NCBI GenBank assembly: GCA_030431255.1
Contig: JAUIJL010000009.1
Span: forward strand, 1-64,000
DNA length: 64,000 bases
Direction: 5' to 3'
From: Thermoanaerobaculia bacterium
Lineage (GTDB): Bacteria; Acidobacteriota; Thermoanaerobaculia; Multivoradales; J023
Part shown: positions 1-8,063 of the stretch, piece by piece
Position numbering within the stretch: the stretch's first letter is position 1
Layout: each line of letters opens with the position of its first letter
Program-made: the position numbers and the translations under genes
The notes under the pieces: model-generated
What the model saw: only the letters and a program-made list of their open reading frames with translations
What the model was told of the DNA's origin: nothing
Databases searched by the model: none

Positions 1-1123
1 CCTCCCGCTGGACGCGCAAATAGTCGGAGCGCTCGAAGTCGAGCACCACGGCACCGCCGCCGTTGACCACGAGATCGAAGATGCCGTCCAGGCGAGTGCG
101 AGTCCAACCCAGCTCGTCCGCCGCCGGGTTTCGCACGGTGACGCCGGGAATCGGCAGACCGTCGCGATCGACCACTCGACCGCGGATCCACGAGATGCGT
201 CGTTTGTCGACGGCGTCGGGCCCGACATCGACTTGGATCGGATCCTCACCGGTCCACAGGAATTCCAGCGCGTCGCCCATTTGGGTCGCGATCGTCGGAT
301 CCAAGGGAGGCGCCACCTCCACCGGATCCGGCGGCAGATCGAAGGGCGCGGGGATCGACACGGAGTCGCTCTCGTTGTCGGCCCCGTCGATGACCTGGAA
401 CGAGAGGACGTCACGACCCTCACCCGCCATCGACCCGGTGAACGAGCCGTCGGCTCCGGCCTGGACGACGATCGATTCGCCCGTGCGCTGATTCGTCACC
501 CGTACCCGTGAGCTCGGCTCGGCGGCTCCGGCAGCGCCGACGATCTGGAGCTGTCCGGCGTCGAGCTCGACGGTCAGGCGCGCCAAGTCGATCGTGTCCG
601 GTGCGAGGGTGTCGACGGTGAAGGTCACGAGATCGGCTGGGGAAAGGCCACCCTCGATATCGGCGACCACCGCCGTCAGCATGACGGGCCCTTCATCGAA
701 GGGTAAGTCCGGAATGCAAGTCGCGGTGCTCGGCGTGGAGTTGCAGCTGACGTCCAGCGGCGCGAGGTCGGCGTCGAAGGTGAGGGTCGTTGGGTCCACG
801 GCCAGACCGGTCGGGGTGCCGTAGGTCACGAAAATCGTGGGTTGATCTTGGCCGACGGAGGATCCAGTGGTGGGAGCGTCGATCCGCAGGTTGACCGGTG
901 GCTCGGTGTAGGACCAAGCGGAGGTGGTGCCCGATTCGAAATCGTCGAAGAAGATCTCGGACCCGAGAGCGGAGGGAGCATCACCGCCAGAGGATTTGAG
1001 CGCGGGTCCAGTCCACGCGAGACCGAGCATCAGACAGATGATCGGGAAAAGAACGAGTGATTTTGATCGCAACGGAGGACGTTGCGCCTGAGAGCCGACT
1101 TTTCTTACCTTGAGACCACGCAC
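1..1123 (-). CDS. Secreted Rhs/teneurin-like protein, N-terminal part (runs off the left edge)
   Basis: The minus-strand frame is open from about 1123 to base 1 and leaves the window, so only about 370 N-terminal residues are visible. They begin with a basic stretch and a hydrophobic signal segment (LVLFPIICLMLGLAW), then Ig-like beta repeats, then a carboxypeptidase-regulatory-like/transthyretin domain containing RGRVVDRDGLPIPGVTV and DGIFDLVVNGGGAVVLDFER. That domain closely resembles the TTR domain that precedes the YD-repeat shell in teneurins and long bacterial Rhs proteins, so I infer that a large YD-repeat (possibly toxin-carrying) protein continues to the left. The start is uncertain: GTG at 1123 has a G-rich stretch just upstream, TTG at 1072 has no clear ribosome site. 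It lies 17 bp after the Rieske gene on the same strand. Confidence 0.65.
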   Translation of the reverse strand, partial: MRGLKVRKVGSQAQRPPLRSKSLVLFPIICLMLGLAWTGPALKSSGGDAPSALGSEIFFDDFESGTTSAWSYTEPPVNLRIDAPTTGSSVGQDQPTIFVTYGTPTGLAVDPTTLTFDADLAPLDVSCNSTPSTATCIPDLPFDEGPVMLTAVVADIEGGLSPADLVTFTVDTLAPDTIDLARLTVELDAGQLQIVGAAGAAEPSSRVRVTNQRTGESIVVQAGADGSFTGSMAGEGRDVLSFQVIDGADNESDSVSIPAPFDLPPDPVEVAPPLDPTIATQMGDALEFLWTGEDPIQVDVGPDAVDKRRISWIRGRVVDRDGLPIPGVTVRNPAADELGWTRTRLDGIFDLVVNGGGAVVLDFERSDYLRVQRE

Positions 1124-1139
1124 TTCCAACCCCCCTATT

Positions 1140-2252
1140 TCACGACTGCGACCTCGAGTTTCGAAGTCTTTCCGTCAGCTTGGCCGCCAGCTGCAGATGG
1201 AAGTGGTGCACGGCCTTCTCTTGGGTCGGCGAAAAGCGGCCGCGGTGATAGAGGCGTGAGCGCGTGCCGAATTGGGCCGATTCCACGATTTCCTCGTCCT
1301 CCCGTTCGACTCGATCCAGGTCGGCTCCCGCTCCCCGTCCCACCTTTTCCGGGTGCTGAACATAAGCCCGGAATCGGATCTTCGTGCGGTCGATCGCCAA
1401 GGGCTCGACCACGTTGACCGACAAACCCCAGGGATAGAAGTTCAGCATGAGGTTGGGGAAGAGAAAGAAGTAAAAGGCAGCGATTCGCCGCCCGGCGTAG
1501 GGCGAGCTCGCGGGCAGCTCGAAGACCTCGTCGTCGTCCGCGGCGATGCCCAGCTGTAGGCTGCCTCCGGGAAAGAGAATCGTCTCCACCTGTTGGTAGT
1601 CGAGCTTCTGCGCAAGGCTTTTGTGCACGAAGGGCACGTGGAAGCTCTCCAAGTAGTTATCGCAGTAGAGCGCCCAATGGGCCCGCACGGTGTAGTCGCG
1701 GGAGATCTGGGGCTCGGGCTCCAGCCCCTCGAAAGACAAGCCTTCGAGATGCCGCTCCACCGGCGCCATGAAATCGGCAAAGTCCCGTCCAGAGCTCAAA
1801 TGGGCGAAGAGCAGGCCGTGCCAATCCCCCAAGGGCAGCCTGGGAAGATCGTCCGCGGGCGACGGAAAACCCGTGACTTGATCGAATTCGGGCATGCCGA
1901 GGCAGCGTCCCTCGAGGCTGAACCGCCTGCCGTGGTAGCGACACCTCAACGACCTGGCTCGGCACCGTCCTTCCACCAGCAACACCCCCCGGTGGGTACA
2001 CACATTCGAAAGGCATCGGAGCCGGTCTTCCAGATCCCGGACCAGAAGCACCGGCTCGTCCAGAAAGCTCGGCAAGATCAGCACCGGGTTGACCGTGCCA
2101 GGGGTCCGCAGGTCCTGACGATCACCGATGAGGTGCCAGGATTCGGCGAAGAGCTCACGGCTGCGCCGGAAACAATCCGCGTCCGAATAGAAGGAGCCTG
2201 GAAGGGTGTGGGCATGACGAATATCCGTTGCGACCTCGATCTCATCTAACAT
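1140..2252 (-). CDS. Rieske [2Fe-2S] aromatic-ring-hydroxylating-type oxygenase, alpha subunit
   Basis: A 370-residue oxygenase component. An N-terminal Rieske domain shows CTH (C85, H87) and CRYH (C104, H107), the four ligands of the [2Fe-2S] cluster; the usual CPYHG is CRYHG here. The catalytic domain has DNYLESFHVPFVH, whose H205 and H210 would bind the mononuclear iron. The overall look is that of the choline/carnitine monooxygenase group, but the substrate cannot be told from sequence. I chose ATG at 2252 because GAGGA lies 7 bases upstream; an in-frame TTG ten codons earlier falls inside a tandem repeat. A divergent IclR-family gene starts 248 bp away and is the probable regulator. No reductase gene lies beside it. 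Confidence 0.88.
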   Translation of the reverse strand: MLDEIEVATDIRHAHTLPGSFYSDADCFRRSRELFAESWHLIGDRQDLRTPGTVNPVLILPSFLDEPVLLVRDLEDRLRCLSNVCTHRGVLLVEGRCRARSLRCRYHGRRFSLEGRCLGMPEFDQVTGFPSPADDLPRLPLGDWHGLLFAHLSSGRDFADFMAPVERHLEGLSFEGLEPEPQISRDYTVRAHWALYCDNYLESFHVPFVHKSLAQKLDYQQVETILFPGGSLQLGIAADDDEVFELPASSPYAGRRIAAFYFFLFPNLMLNFYPWGLSVNVVEPLAIDRTKIRFRAYVQHPEKVGRGAGADLDRVEREDEEIVESAQFGTRSRLYHRGRFSPTQEKAVHHFHLQLAAKLTERLRNSRSQS

Positions 2253-2254
2253 CG

Positions 2255-2319
2255 ACTGGTCCTCAAAAAAACTGGTCCTCAAAAAACCGGTCTTCAGAAA
2301 AGCTGGTCCCGAAAAATTG
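2255..2319 (-). repeat. 16-bp tandem repeat carrying the ribosome-binding site
   Basis: About four imperfect copies of a 15-16 bp unit (plus strand: actggtcctcaaaaaa) sit directly upstream of the Rieske start codon. The first two are identical and the next two diverged. Read on the minus strand each good copy carries GAGGA, so the Shine-Dalgarno sequence is itself duplicated; only the copy nearest 2252 is correctly spaced. Confidence 0.8.
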
Positions 2320-2395
2320 GGATCCGGAGAGCGGTGGTGAGTAGAAAGACCTGGAAAGCGCTATCAAGAGCTCGACAAGTCGGCACGAGCCGAGA

Positions 2396-2481
2396 TTGAC
2401 AATGCCTATCAAGAATTCCACAATGTGAGACGACATCTCACTAAGTGAAATCCTACCATGGAACCCCGCACCGTCTAGACG
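2396..2481 (+). promoter_or_regulatory. Promoter and palindromic operator candidates between the IclR and Rieske genes
   Basis: A perfect -35 TTGACA at 2396-2401 is followed after 17 bases by CACAAT at 2419-2424, reading toward the IclR gene. Immediately downstream are an inverted repeat GTGAGA-N5-TCTCAC (2425-2441), the overlapping palindrome TCACTAAGTGA (2438-2448), and a perfect 12-bp palindrome CCGTCTAGACGG (2470-2481). CTATCAAGA also occurs twice, at 2361 and 2406. The arrangement fits autoregulation plus control of the divergent Rieske gene. Confidence 0.55.
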
Positions 2482-2500
2482 GTCAGATAAGGAGTCGAAA

Positions 2501-3316
2501 ATGCGCTCGCCCGACCCCGGGGCAACTCAAATGGCAAAGTCAGAGCACCGCAAAATGCCGGCCGGGACTCAAGTGGTGGGCAGAATCACCTCGATTCTCA
2601 ACGCCTTCACCGCGGAGCGCCCCGAGTGGAAGCTGACGCCCTTGGCGGCCTCGCTCGGCCTCACGAAACCGACCGCTCATCGCCTGCTGGCGGCTCTCGA
2701 AGCCGAGGGATTCATCGAGCAGGATGCGGAATCCCATCACTACCGGCTCGGGCCCACGTCCGCGGCGATCGGCGTGCGGGCCATCCTCGGCCGCAATCTC
2801 CGTTCCCGGGCCCTACCCTTGCTGCACGCCCTGGCCGCCGACTGCCAAGAAACCTGTAGCCTGGAGACCCGGATCGGCGGACAGATGCGGATCGACGAAG
2901 AGGTCACCGGTGGGCGTCTGGTCGACTCCTCGGGCTGCGTCGGCAGCCTGTGGCCCCTGCACGCCACCTCCTCCGGCAAAGCGATTCTGGCTGCCCTGGG
3001 GGCCGACCGCCGCCGCGACCTGCTCAGCCTGCCCCTGGAGCGCTACACCGAGTCGACGGTGACGGAGCTGCACGATTTCGAGCACCAGCTCGACCGATTC
3101 GCCGACAAGGGATTCGCGTGGGCCGTCGACGAGCTCGAGCACGGCTATTCCGCGGTCAGTGTGGCGGTTCGGATCGGCACCGAAGATCCGGTCACCGCCC
3201 TGAGCATCGGTGGGCCGTCCAATCGCCTCGACGAAAGCCGATTGCACGTTCTGGGAGAGCGCCTGCGACAATCCGCCGATCAGCTGGCGGGTTTGCTCAT
3301 CCAAGGGACGCCCTAG
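2501..3316 (+). CDS. IclR-family transcriptional regulator
   Basis: A 271-residue protein, the normal length for the family. An N-terminal winged helix-turn-helix (about residues 25-85, including LAASLGLTKPTAHRLLAALE) is followed by an IclR effector-binding domain (LHATSSGKAILAAL; a Cys-bearing loop at SSGCVGSLWPLHA). The family typically controls catabolic operons in response to small aromatic or organic acids. The start is set by AAGGAG 6 bases before ATG. It is divergent from the Rieske oxygenase, with palindromes in the shared 248-bp gap, so that oxygenase is the most likely target. The effector is unknown. Confidence 0.9.
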   Translation: MRSPDPGATQMAKSEHRKMPAGTQVVGRITSILNAFTAERPEWKLTPLAASLGLTKPTAHRLLAALEAEGFIEQDAESHHYRLGPTSAAIGVRAILGRNLRSRALPLLHALAADCQETCSLETRIGGQMRIDEEVTGGRLVDSSGCVGSLWPLHATSSGKAILAALGADRRRDLLSLPLERYTESTVTELHDFEHQLDRFADKGFAWAVDELEHGYSAVSVAVRIGTEDPVTALSIGGPSNRLDESRLHVLGERLRQSADQLAGLLIQGTP

Positions 3317-3442
3317 GCTTCCGGGCTCGCCATGCAAAAGGTAGGATCCCGTCACCATCCGTTTCGTTGATCCGTTCTGCTCCGGCCCTCGTGTGTCCGA
3401 TCAGAGCCAAAGCTCCCGCAACCGGCGGAGGAGAGACCGAAC

Positions 3443-4336
3443 ATGCCACAAGCGGCCATCCCTTGCCGTCTCCGACCCTTTCCCTGGACGTGTCTGCTGA
3501 TCCTGTGGGCGCTGGTCGCCGGTCAGACCTTCGGTCACGGAGCCATTCACCAACAAATAGCTCAGGTGTCCACCCAGATCGGAAACGAGCCGGGGAACGC
3601 CGCCCTGCTGTTGAAGCGGGGACGGCTCCACATGGAAGACAAGCATTGGGCGGAGGCCCGAGCCGACTTCGAGCAGGCTCTGAAGGTGGATAGCGAGCAA
3701 CACTCGGCCCTGTATTTTTTGGCGCAGGTCCACTTGGCCACCGAGCATCCTAAGGAAGCTCTCAAGGCGGTCGATCGATTCGCCGAAGCAGTGAGCCCAA
3801 AGCGGGGGGCCCTCTTCCGCGCTCGCATGCTCAAGGGAGACGTCTTGCGGGCGCTCGATCGGCCGGATGAAGCCGCGGCCGAATACGGGCAAGCCTTGGT
3901 CTTGGCCGACAGCCCTCGCCCAGCTCACTTCTTGGCCCATGCCGACGCGTTGGTAGATGCCGAGCGACCGCTGGACGCCGTCACGACCTTGGATGTGGGT
4001 TTGAAGCAACTCGGATCTTTGATCGCACTGGAATCCCGAGCCATTGAGATTCTGAGGCAAAACGGCAAGCTCACCGAAGCCGCTCAACGGCTGGAGCGCC
4101 TGGCGAACGGACCGACGGGCTCCATGCGATGGCGGGTGGAGCAAGGGGATGTGTACCTGGAGCTGGCGGAGATCGACCGGGCGTGGCAGGCCTACACATC
4201 CGCCCTCGAAGATTGGGACAAGCTACCTCAGGGTCGCCGAGGCGTTCCCGCCATGGTCGCACTCAAAGATCGCGCCGAAGCGGGATTGAAGACCGTCGAG
4301 CGGAAAACGGCCGGGCAGGTGACACAGAACGAGTAG
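3443..4336 (+). CDS. Exported tetratricopeptide-repeat protein
   Basis: 297 residues with a hydrophobic signal segment at about 15-30 (CLLILWALVAGQTFGHG), then TPR helices across nearly the whole mature region (AALLLKRGRLHMEDKHWAEARADFEQALKVD is a clear unit, with several more after it). No catalytic motif is visible, so a scaffold role is likely. GGAGGAGAG lies 7 bases before ATG. It is convergent with the phosphatase-like gene downstream and separated from it by a hairpin terminator. The molecular partner is unknown. Confidence 0.75.
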   Translation: MPQAAIPCRLRPFPWTCLLILWALVAGQTFGHGAIHQQIAQVSTQIGNEPGNAALLLKRGRLHMEDKHWAEARADFEQALKVDSEQHSALYFLAQVHLATEHPKEALKAVDRFAEAVSPKRGALFRARMLKGDVLRALDRPDEAAAEYGQALVLADSPRPAHFLAHADALVDAERPLDAVTTLDVGLKQLGSLIALESRAIEILRQNGKLTEAAQRLERLANGPTGSMRWRVEQGDVYLELAEIDRAWQAYTSALEDWDKLPQGRRGVPAMVALKDRAEAGLKTVERKTAGQVTQNE

Positions 4337-4355
4337 ACCGGGAAGAGCTAGTCCG

Positions 4356-4387
4356 AAAAAGCGGGCCTCAATCGAATCGAGGCCCGC
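4356..4387 (-). terminator. Rho-independent terminator of the phosphatase-like gene
   Basis: A perfect 9-bp stem GCGGGCCTC/GAGGCCCGC with a 9-base loop. On the minus strand it is followed by TTTTT (plus-strand AAAAA at 4356-4360), so it ends the minus-strand gene at 4435. The stem could also stop the convergent TPR gene. Confidence 0.85.
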
Positions 4388-4434
4388 GTCGCTCAACTGC
4401 TTATTGTAGGCAGATGTATTGATTGCAGCTGGGG

Positions 4435-7400
4435 TTATTGTGGGCAGATCGACACATCGTCGAGCCCGGCCTCTACCAAATCGCCGGTGCTGGATCCGTC
4501 GGAGACCCGCGCCCGGATTTGCACGCTGCTGCCGGCTGGGATCTGCGACGTGGCCTCCGTCCAGGCGGCGTTCACCGTCACGTCACCGATCGACACCAGG
4601 TCGGTCCACGAGCTGCCTCCGTCGGTCGACAGCTGCAGGCGGAAATAGTCGCCCGAGGCGTCGTCGCCGGCGTCCCGCTGACCGTGGAAGTACCACACCG
4701 AGAGATCCGACGCCGCCGAAACCCCATAGGTCGGTGAGGTCACCACACACTCGCCGCCGTCCACGTCGTCGCTGCCCGCGCTGGTATTGGGCGCGGTGAA
4801 CAACGCGTTGCCGGAGCCCGAGGTGTGATCCCCCGCGACTTGGGTGGTCACCCCGCTGTTGACGACTTCGGTCGGAGCTCCGGCGACAAAGGCTCCCGTG
4901 GAGCAATCGCCGCTGGTGGTCCAAGCCGAGGCGCCGCCGGAGAAGTCTTCGTCGGCGGCACAGGCGCCACCTCCGCCGCCACCGCCGCCTCCTCCTCCGC
5001 CTCCTCCGCCGGTGACGGCGAAGACCAGGTCGTCGGTATCGTCGTAGTTGCTGCTACCGCAGGTGCTCGGAGCACCGTTGTAGCGGAAGTTGGCACGAAC
5101 CGCTTGATGGGCGCCGCTGGGCAAGGTGTATTGCGACGTCAACGTCTGCAAGCCTCCGGCCGATAGATCGAGGGTGGTGATCAGGCTCCACGACGGATTG
5201 CTCGCGTCCGCCGTGTAGTAAAGGTCGAGGTGATCGTTGGCGCCGTCGGACCAAGCGTAGACGGTCGCTGCGACCTCCACGGTGGCGCCGGGAGCGAAGT
5301 CGCTACCCTCCAAAGTGCGCACCACCAATCCGTCCAAGGACTCGTCGCTGTGGTAGGTGCCCGAAGCGCCGTCGGTGCAGCCGTCCAGGGTGTTGGGTTG
5401 ATTGGGCTCCGCCGGGCTCAACGTGCCGCGGCTGTCGAGCAGCGACGAGGAGTCGCAGCTGCTGCCGACGACCGCGCAGGCCGGTGCTCCCAGGGACGGA
5501 TCGTAGACCGCGGTCTGAGGTCCACCACCGCCCACGGGCCGGATGGTGACGGCAATGCCGTTCGACGCCGACAGGCCACCTGAATCGCTGACCGAGCCGG
5601 TGATCGTGTGGGTGCCTGACGATAGGGAGCCGGTTTGCACCGAAGCGCCGCTGCCCAAGGCACCGTCGAGACTCGACGACCACGAAATAGCCGCCGACAC
5701 ATCTCCGTCTTCGGCGTCGGAAGCGCTGCCCGTGAAGGCGACCGTCTGACCCTGGTCGAAGACCGCGCCGTCCGCCGGGTCGGTGATCACCACCGACGGC
5801 GGATTATTGGTGGCGCAGGCCGGGCTGGCGGAGCAGCTGCTGTCGTTGCAGTCGATCAGCCCGTCGCAATCGTTGTCTTGACCGTCGGCACAGCTCACCT
5901 CCGGATTCTCCGTGATCACACAGCCACCGGCCTTGGTGATCTGGAATCGGTCGGACACGGTGCCGCTGTCGTTCAAAAAGCGGGCATCGAGGACTTGGTC
6001 GTTCAAGTCGAGGATCACAGAGCCCAGCTGGTTGATGGAGGCGTACATGGCTGGATGGTTCAAGCTGCCACCGCTGATCTTGCCGGAGCTGCCGGCGACG
6101 ACATACACCGAGCCCTCGTTGGCCTGAGTGCCCGACGGTTTTTCGTAGGCACCCGTTCCCGCGGGATCGCCGCTACCGGAGTCCAGCACCATGGAGCTGC
6201 TCAGGGATCCCGACGAGCCGTAGTGGCCGTCGAGCAGGTACGAGCGCTCATAGCTGTGGCTGTGGCCGGAGAGCACCAAGTCGACCCCGTAGCTTTCGAG
6301 CATCGGCAAGGCGTTCTGACGCATGTCGATCAGCCGGCCCTCGGAGTCGGAGTCATGGGATCCCTTGGTGTAGGGCGGGTGATGCCAGAAGGCGATGATC
6401 CAATCGGCGGTGGTGGCTTGTAGGTCCGCTTCCAGCCAGGTCAGCATGTCGCCGCTGACGGAGCGATCGGTTTCGTAGGAATCCAAGACCACGAAGTGGG
6501 CGTTGGCATAGTCGAAGGAGTAATAGGCCTCGGTGCCCGACGCCAAACCGCCCGCTTCCGCCGAGCGTGGGAAGGTGAAGATGTCGTAATACGGGCCTGT
6601 TTGGCTCGCCGAATCCGCGGTATGGCCATCGTGGTTGCCCAGGGTCGACCACACCACGGTTTGGCGCAGCAGCTCCGGATACATGTCGAAGACTGCGGCT
6701 TGGTATTCGGAATCCGTGCCGTCGTCGTAGGCGTTATCGCCCAGCATCAGCATCAGATGGGTATAACCCGATCCAACCTCATTGCGATAGGCGTTGTAGA
6801 CGTTGGCGGCGTTGGCGTTGGCCGTGCCGGAATCGCCGATCACCCAGATGCGGGACTCTTGGGTCGAGCCGGCGGCCGGCGCCGTCTCGAAGAAGAAAGT
6901 ATTTCCGCCCGCGTGATCCTCGCTGGTGGAGCCGACCGCGTAGTAATAACGGGTGGCCGCCTGTAAGCCGGAGACCCGCACCTCGTGCTCGGTGGTCACC
7001 GAGGAGTCGGTCGCCGACTGGCTGAGATTGCCCGCGGTGGTGCCGTATCGCACTCGGCTGTCGGTGGCGGTGTCGGTTCGCCAGCGCAGGGTCACGGCGG
7101 AGGGCGTTCCCATTTGCAGATAAGGCCCTCGGGTGACGAGCACACTGCCCGAGCCGGTGTTGCCGAGCAGCTCGAGATCAAAGCTGATGTCGGAGCTGGA
7201 GCCGTTGCGCTGGTGGATCTCCACCGCCAGGGTATTGGAGCCCGCTTGCAGCAGAGCCGCAGATTGGCTGGAGAGGTTCCAGGCGGATTCGTCGGCCCCC
7301 GCCACCGTCGCCGAGGCGTAGGTTTGATAACCCGGTGTGCCGCTCGGCATATTGGAGCGCCAGATCTCCGTGCCGTTCAAATAGACCACTGCACCGTCGT

Positions 7401-7740
7401 CCCGGATCACCCGCAGGGTCAAGCTGCCGTAGGACGCGGGATTCGACACCGAAAAATCGTGGCGAAAATAGGTGGTCGGATATTTGTCGGAGCTGCTGGG
7501 GCCGTAGGAGACCACGGTGGCTTCACCGCCGTCGCCGTAACCCAGCTGTGCCGGACCCGAGGCCCAAGAGGAGTCGTTGAACGAAGGTGCCTGCCAAGCG
7601 GTGCCTTGATTCGAGCCGTTGTCGAGATACTTCCAGGTGGAGCCCGGTGCCACCAAAGTGTCCTGGGCGCCGGCGCTCAGGGCCAACAAGCAGCCGAACA
7701 GCAAGTGAAATAAAGATTGGGTTGCGAGTCTCACGATCAT
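4435..7740 (-). CDS. Secreted purple-acid-phosphatase-like metallophosphoesterase with multi-domain tail
   Basis: 1101 residues. A signal peptide ends near residue 25; a beta-sandwich (30-195) and a fibronectin-like PAP N-domain (200-290) precede the metallophosphoesterase domain. The di-metal motifs are complete: GDSG (D303), GDNAYDDG (D335/N336), GNHD (N369, H370), HHPPY (H453) and GHSHSYE (H493, H495). The tail has an acidic DGQDNDCDGLIDCND loop likely to bind calcium, a PKD/Ig-like domain, a beta domain, a run of 15 glycines (4966-5010) and a final jelly-roll-like domain. Spacing decides the start: GGAG is only 2 bases before ATG 7740 but 7 bases before GTG 7734, so translation may start at the GTG. 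The substrate is unknown. Confidence 0.85.
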   Translation of the reverse strand: MIVRLATQSLFHLLFGCLLALSAGAQDTLVAPGSTWKYLDNGSNQGTAWQAPSFNDSSWASGPAQLGYGDGGEATVVSYGPSSSDKYPTTYFRHDFSVSNPASYGSLTLRVIRDDGAVVYLNGTEIWRSNMPSGTPGYQTYASATVAGADESAWNLSSQSAALLQAGSNTLAVEIHQRNGSSSDISFDLELLGNTGSGSVLVTRGPYLQMGTPSAVTLRWRTDTATDSRVRYGTTAGNLSQSATDSSVTTEHEVRVSGLQAATRYYYAVGSTSEDHAGGNTFFFETAPAAGSTQESRIWVIGDSGTANANAANVYNAYRNEVGSGYTHLMLMLGDNAYDDGTDSEYQAAVFDMYPELLRQTVVWSTLGNHDGHTADSASQTGPYYDIFTFPRSAEAGGLASGTEAYYSFDYANAHFVVLDSYETDRSVSGDMLTWLEADLQATTADWIIAFWHHPPYTKGSHDSDSEGRLIDMRQNALPMLESYGVDLVLSGHSHSYERSYLLDGHYGSSGSLSSSMVLDSGSGDPAGTGAYEKPSGTQANEGSVYVVAGSSGKISGGSLNHPAMYASINQLGSVILDLNDQVLDARFLNDSGTVSDRFQITKAGGCVITENPEVSCADGQDNDCDGLIDCNDSSCSASPACATNNPPSVVITDPADGAVFDQGQTVAFTGSASDAEDGDVSAAISWSSSLDGALGSGASVQTGSLSSGTHTITGSVSDSGGLSASNGIAVTIRPVGGGGPQTAVYDPSLGAPACAVVGSSCDSSSLLDSRGTLSPAEPNQPNTLDGCTDGASGTYHSDESLDGLVVRTLEGSDFAPGATVEVAATVYAWSDGANDHLDLYYTADASNPSWSLITTLDLSAGGLQTLTSQYTLPSGAHQAVRANFRYNGAPSTCGSSNYDDTDDLVFAVTGGGGGGGGGGGGGGGACAADEDFSGGASAWTTSGDCSTGAFVAGAPTEVVNSGVTTQVAGDHTSGSGNALFTAPNTSAGSDDVDGGECVVTSPTYGVSAASDLSVWYFHGQRDAGDDASGDYFRLQLSTDGGSSWTDLVSIGDVTVNAAWTEATSQIPAGSSVQIRARVSDGSSTGDLVEAGLDDVSICPQ

Positions 7741-8063
7741 TCTCCTTGTCCATCAAACAGGGGTGCAGGTATGAACGCTGCCCGGCTTCGGACAGCACCG
7801 AGCCTCCAACGGCTCGACCCGAATAAGCCGCGGCCTTTGAAGGCGCTGACGGGATATGTGGGCTTACAAAGCAAAGCCTGGGCCAATGCCGCCGGATTTC
7901 GATGAAGATCAGGTGAATGTACGTAAGCCCCTATGTATCAACACATAGAGGAAAGAGTGGAGATGTGGAGAACACCGCGAAAGAGCGGGTTCGGAGCCTG
8001 TTCTCGGGGCCGGCCTCGTTTTGGAGCCGGCCAGATGGCTTCGAAATAGGACCGTTCGGAAGC
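7741..8063. other. Intergenic stretch with one inverted repeat
   Basis: No convincing coding frame. It holds the AAGGAGA ribosome site of the phosphatase-like gene at its left end and an inverted repeat CTATGT-N6-ACATAG at 7931-7948 that could be an operator. No confident promoter pair was found. Confidence 0.5.

Noticed and set aside
4844-5047. Proline-rich short protein on the plus strand
   Set aside because: It is the antisense reading of the 15-glycine linker of the secreted phosphatase-like protein.
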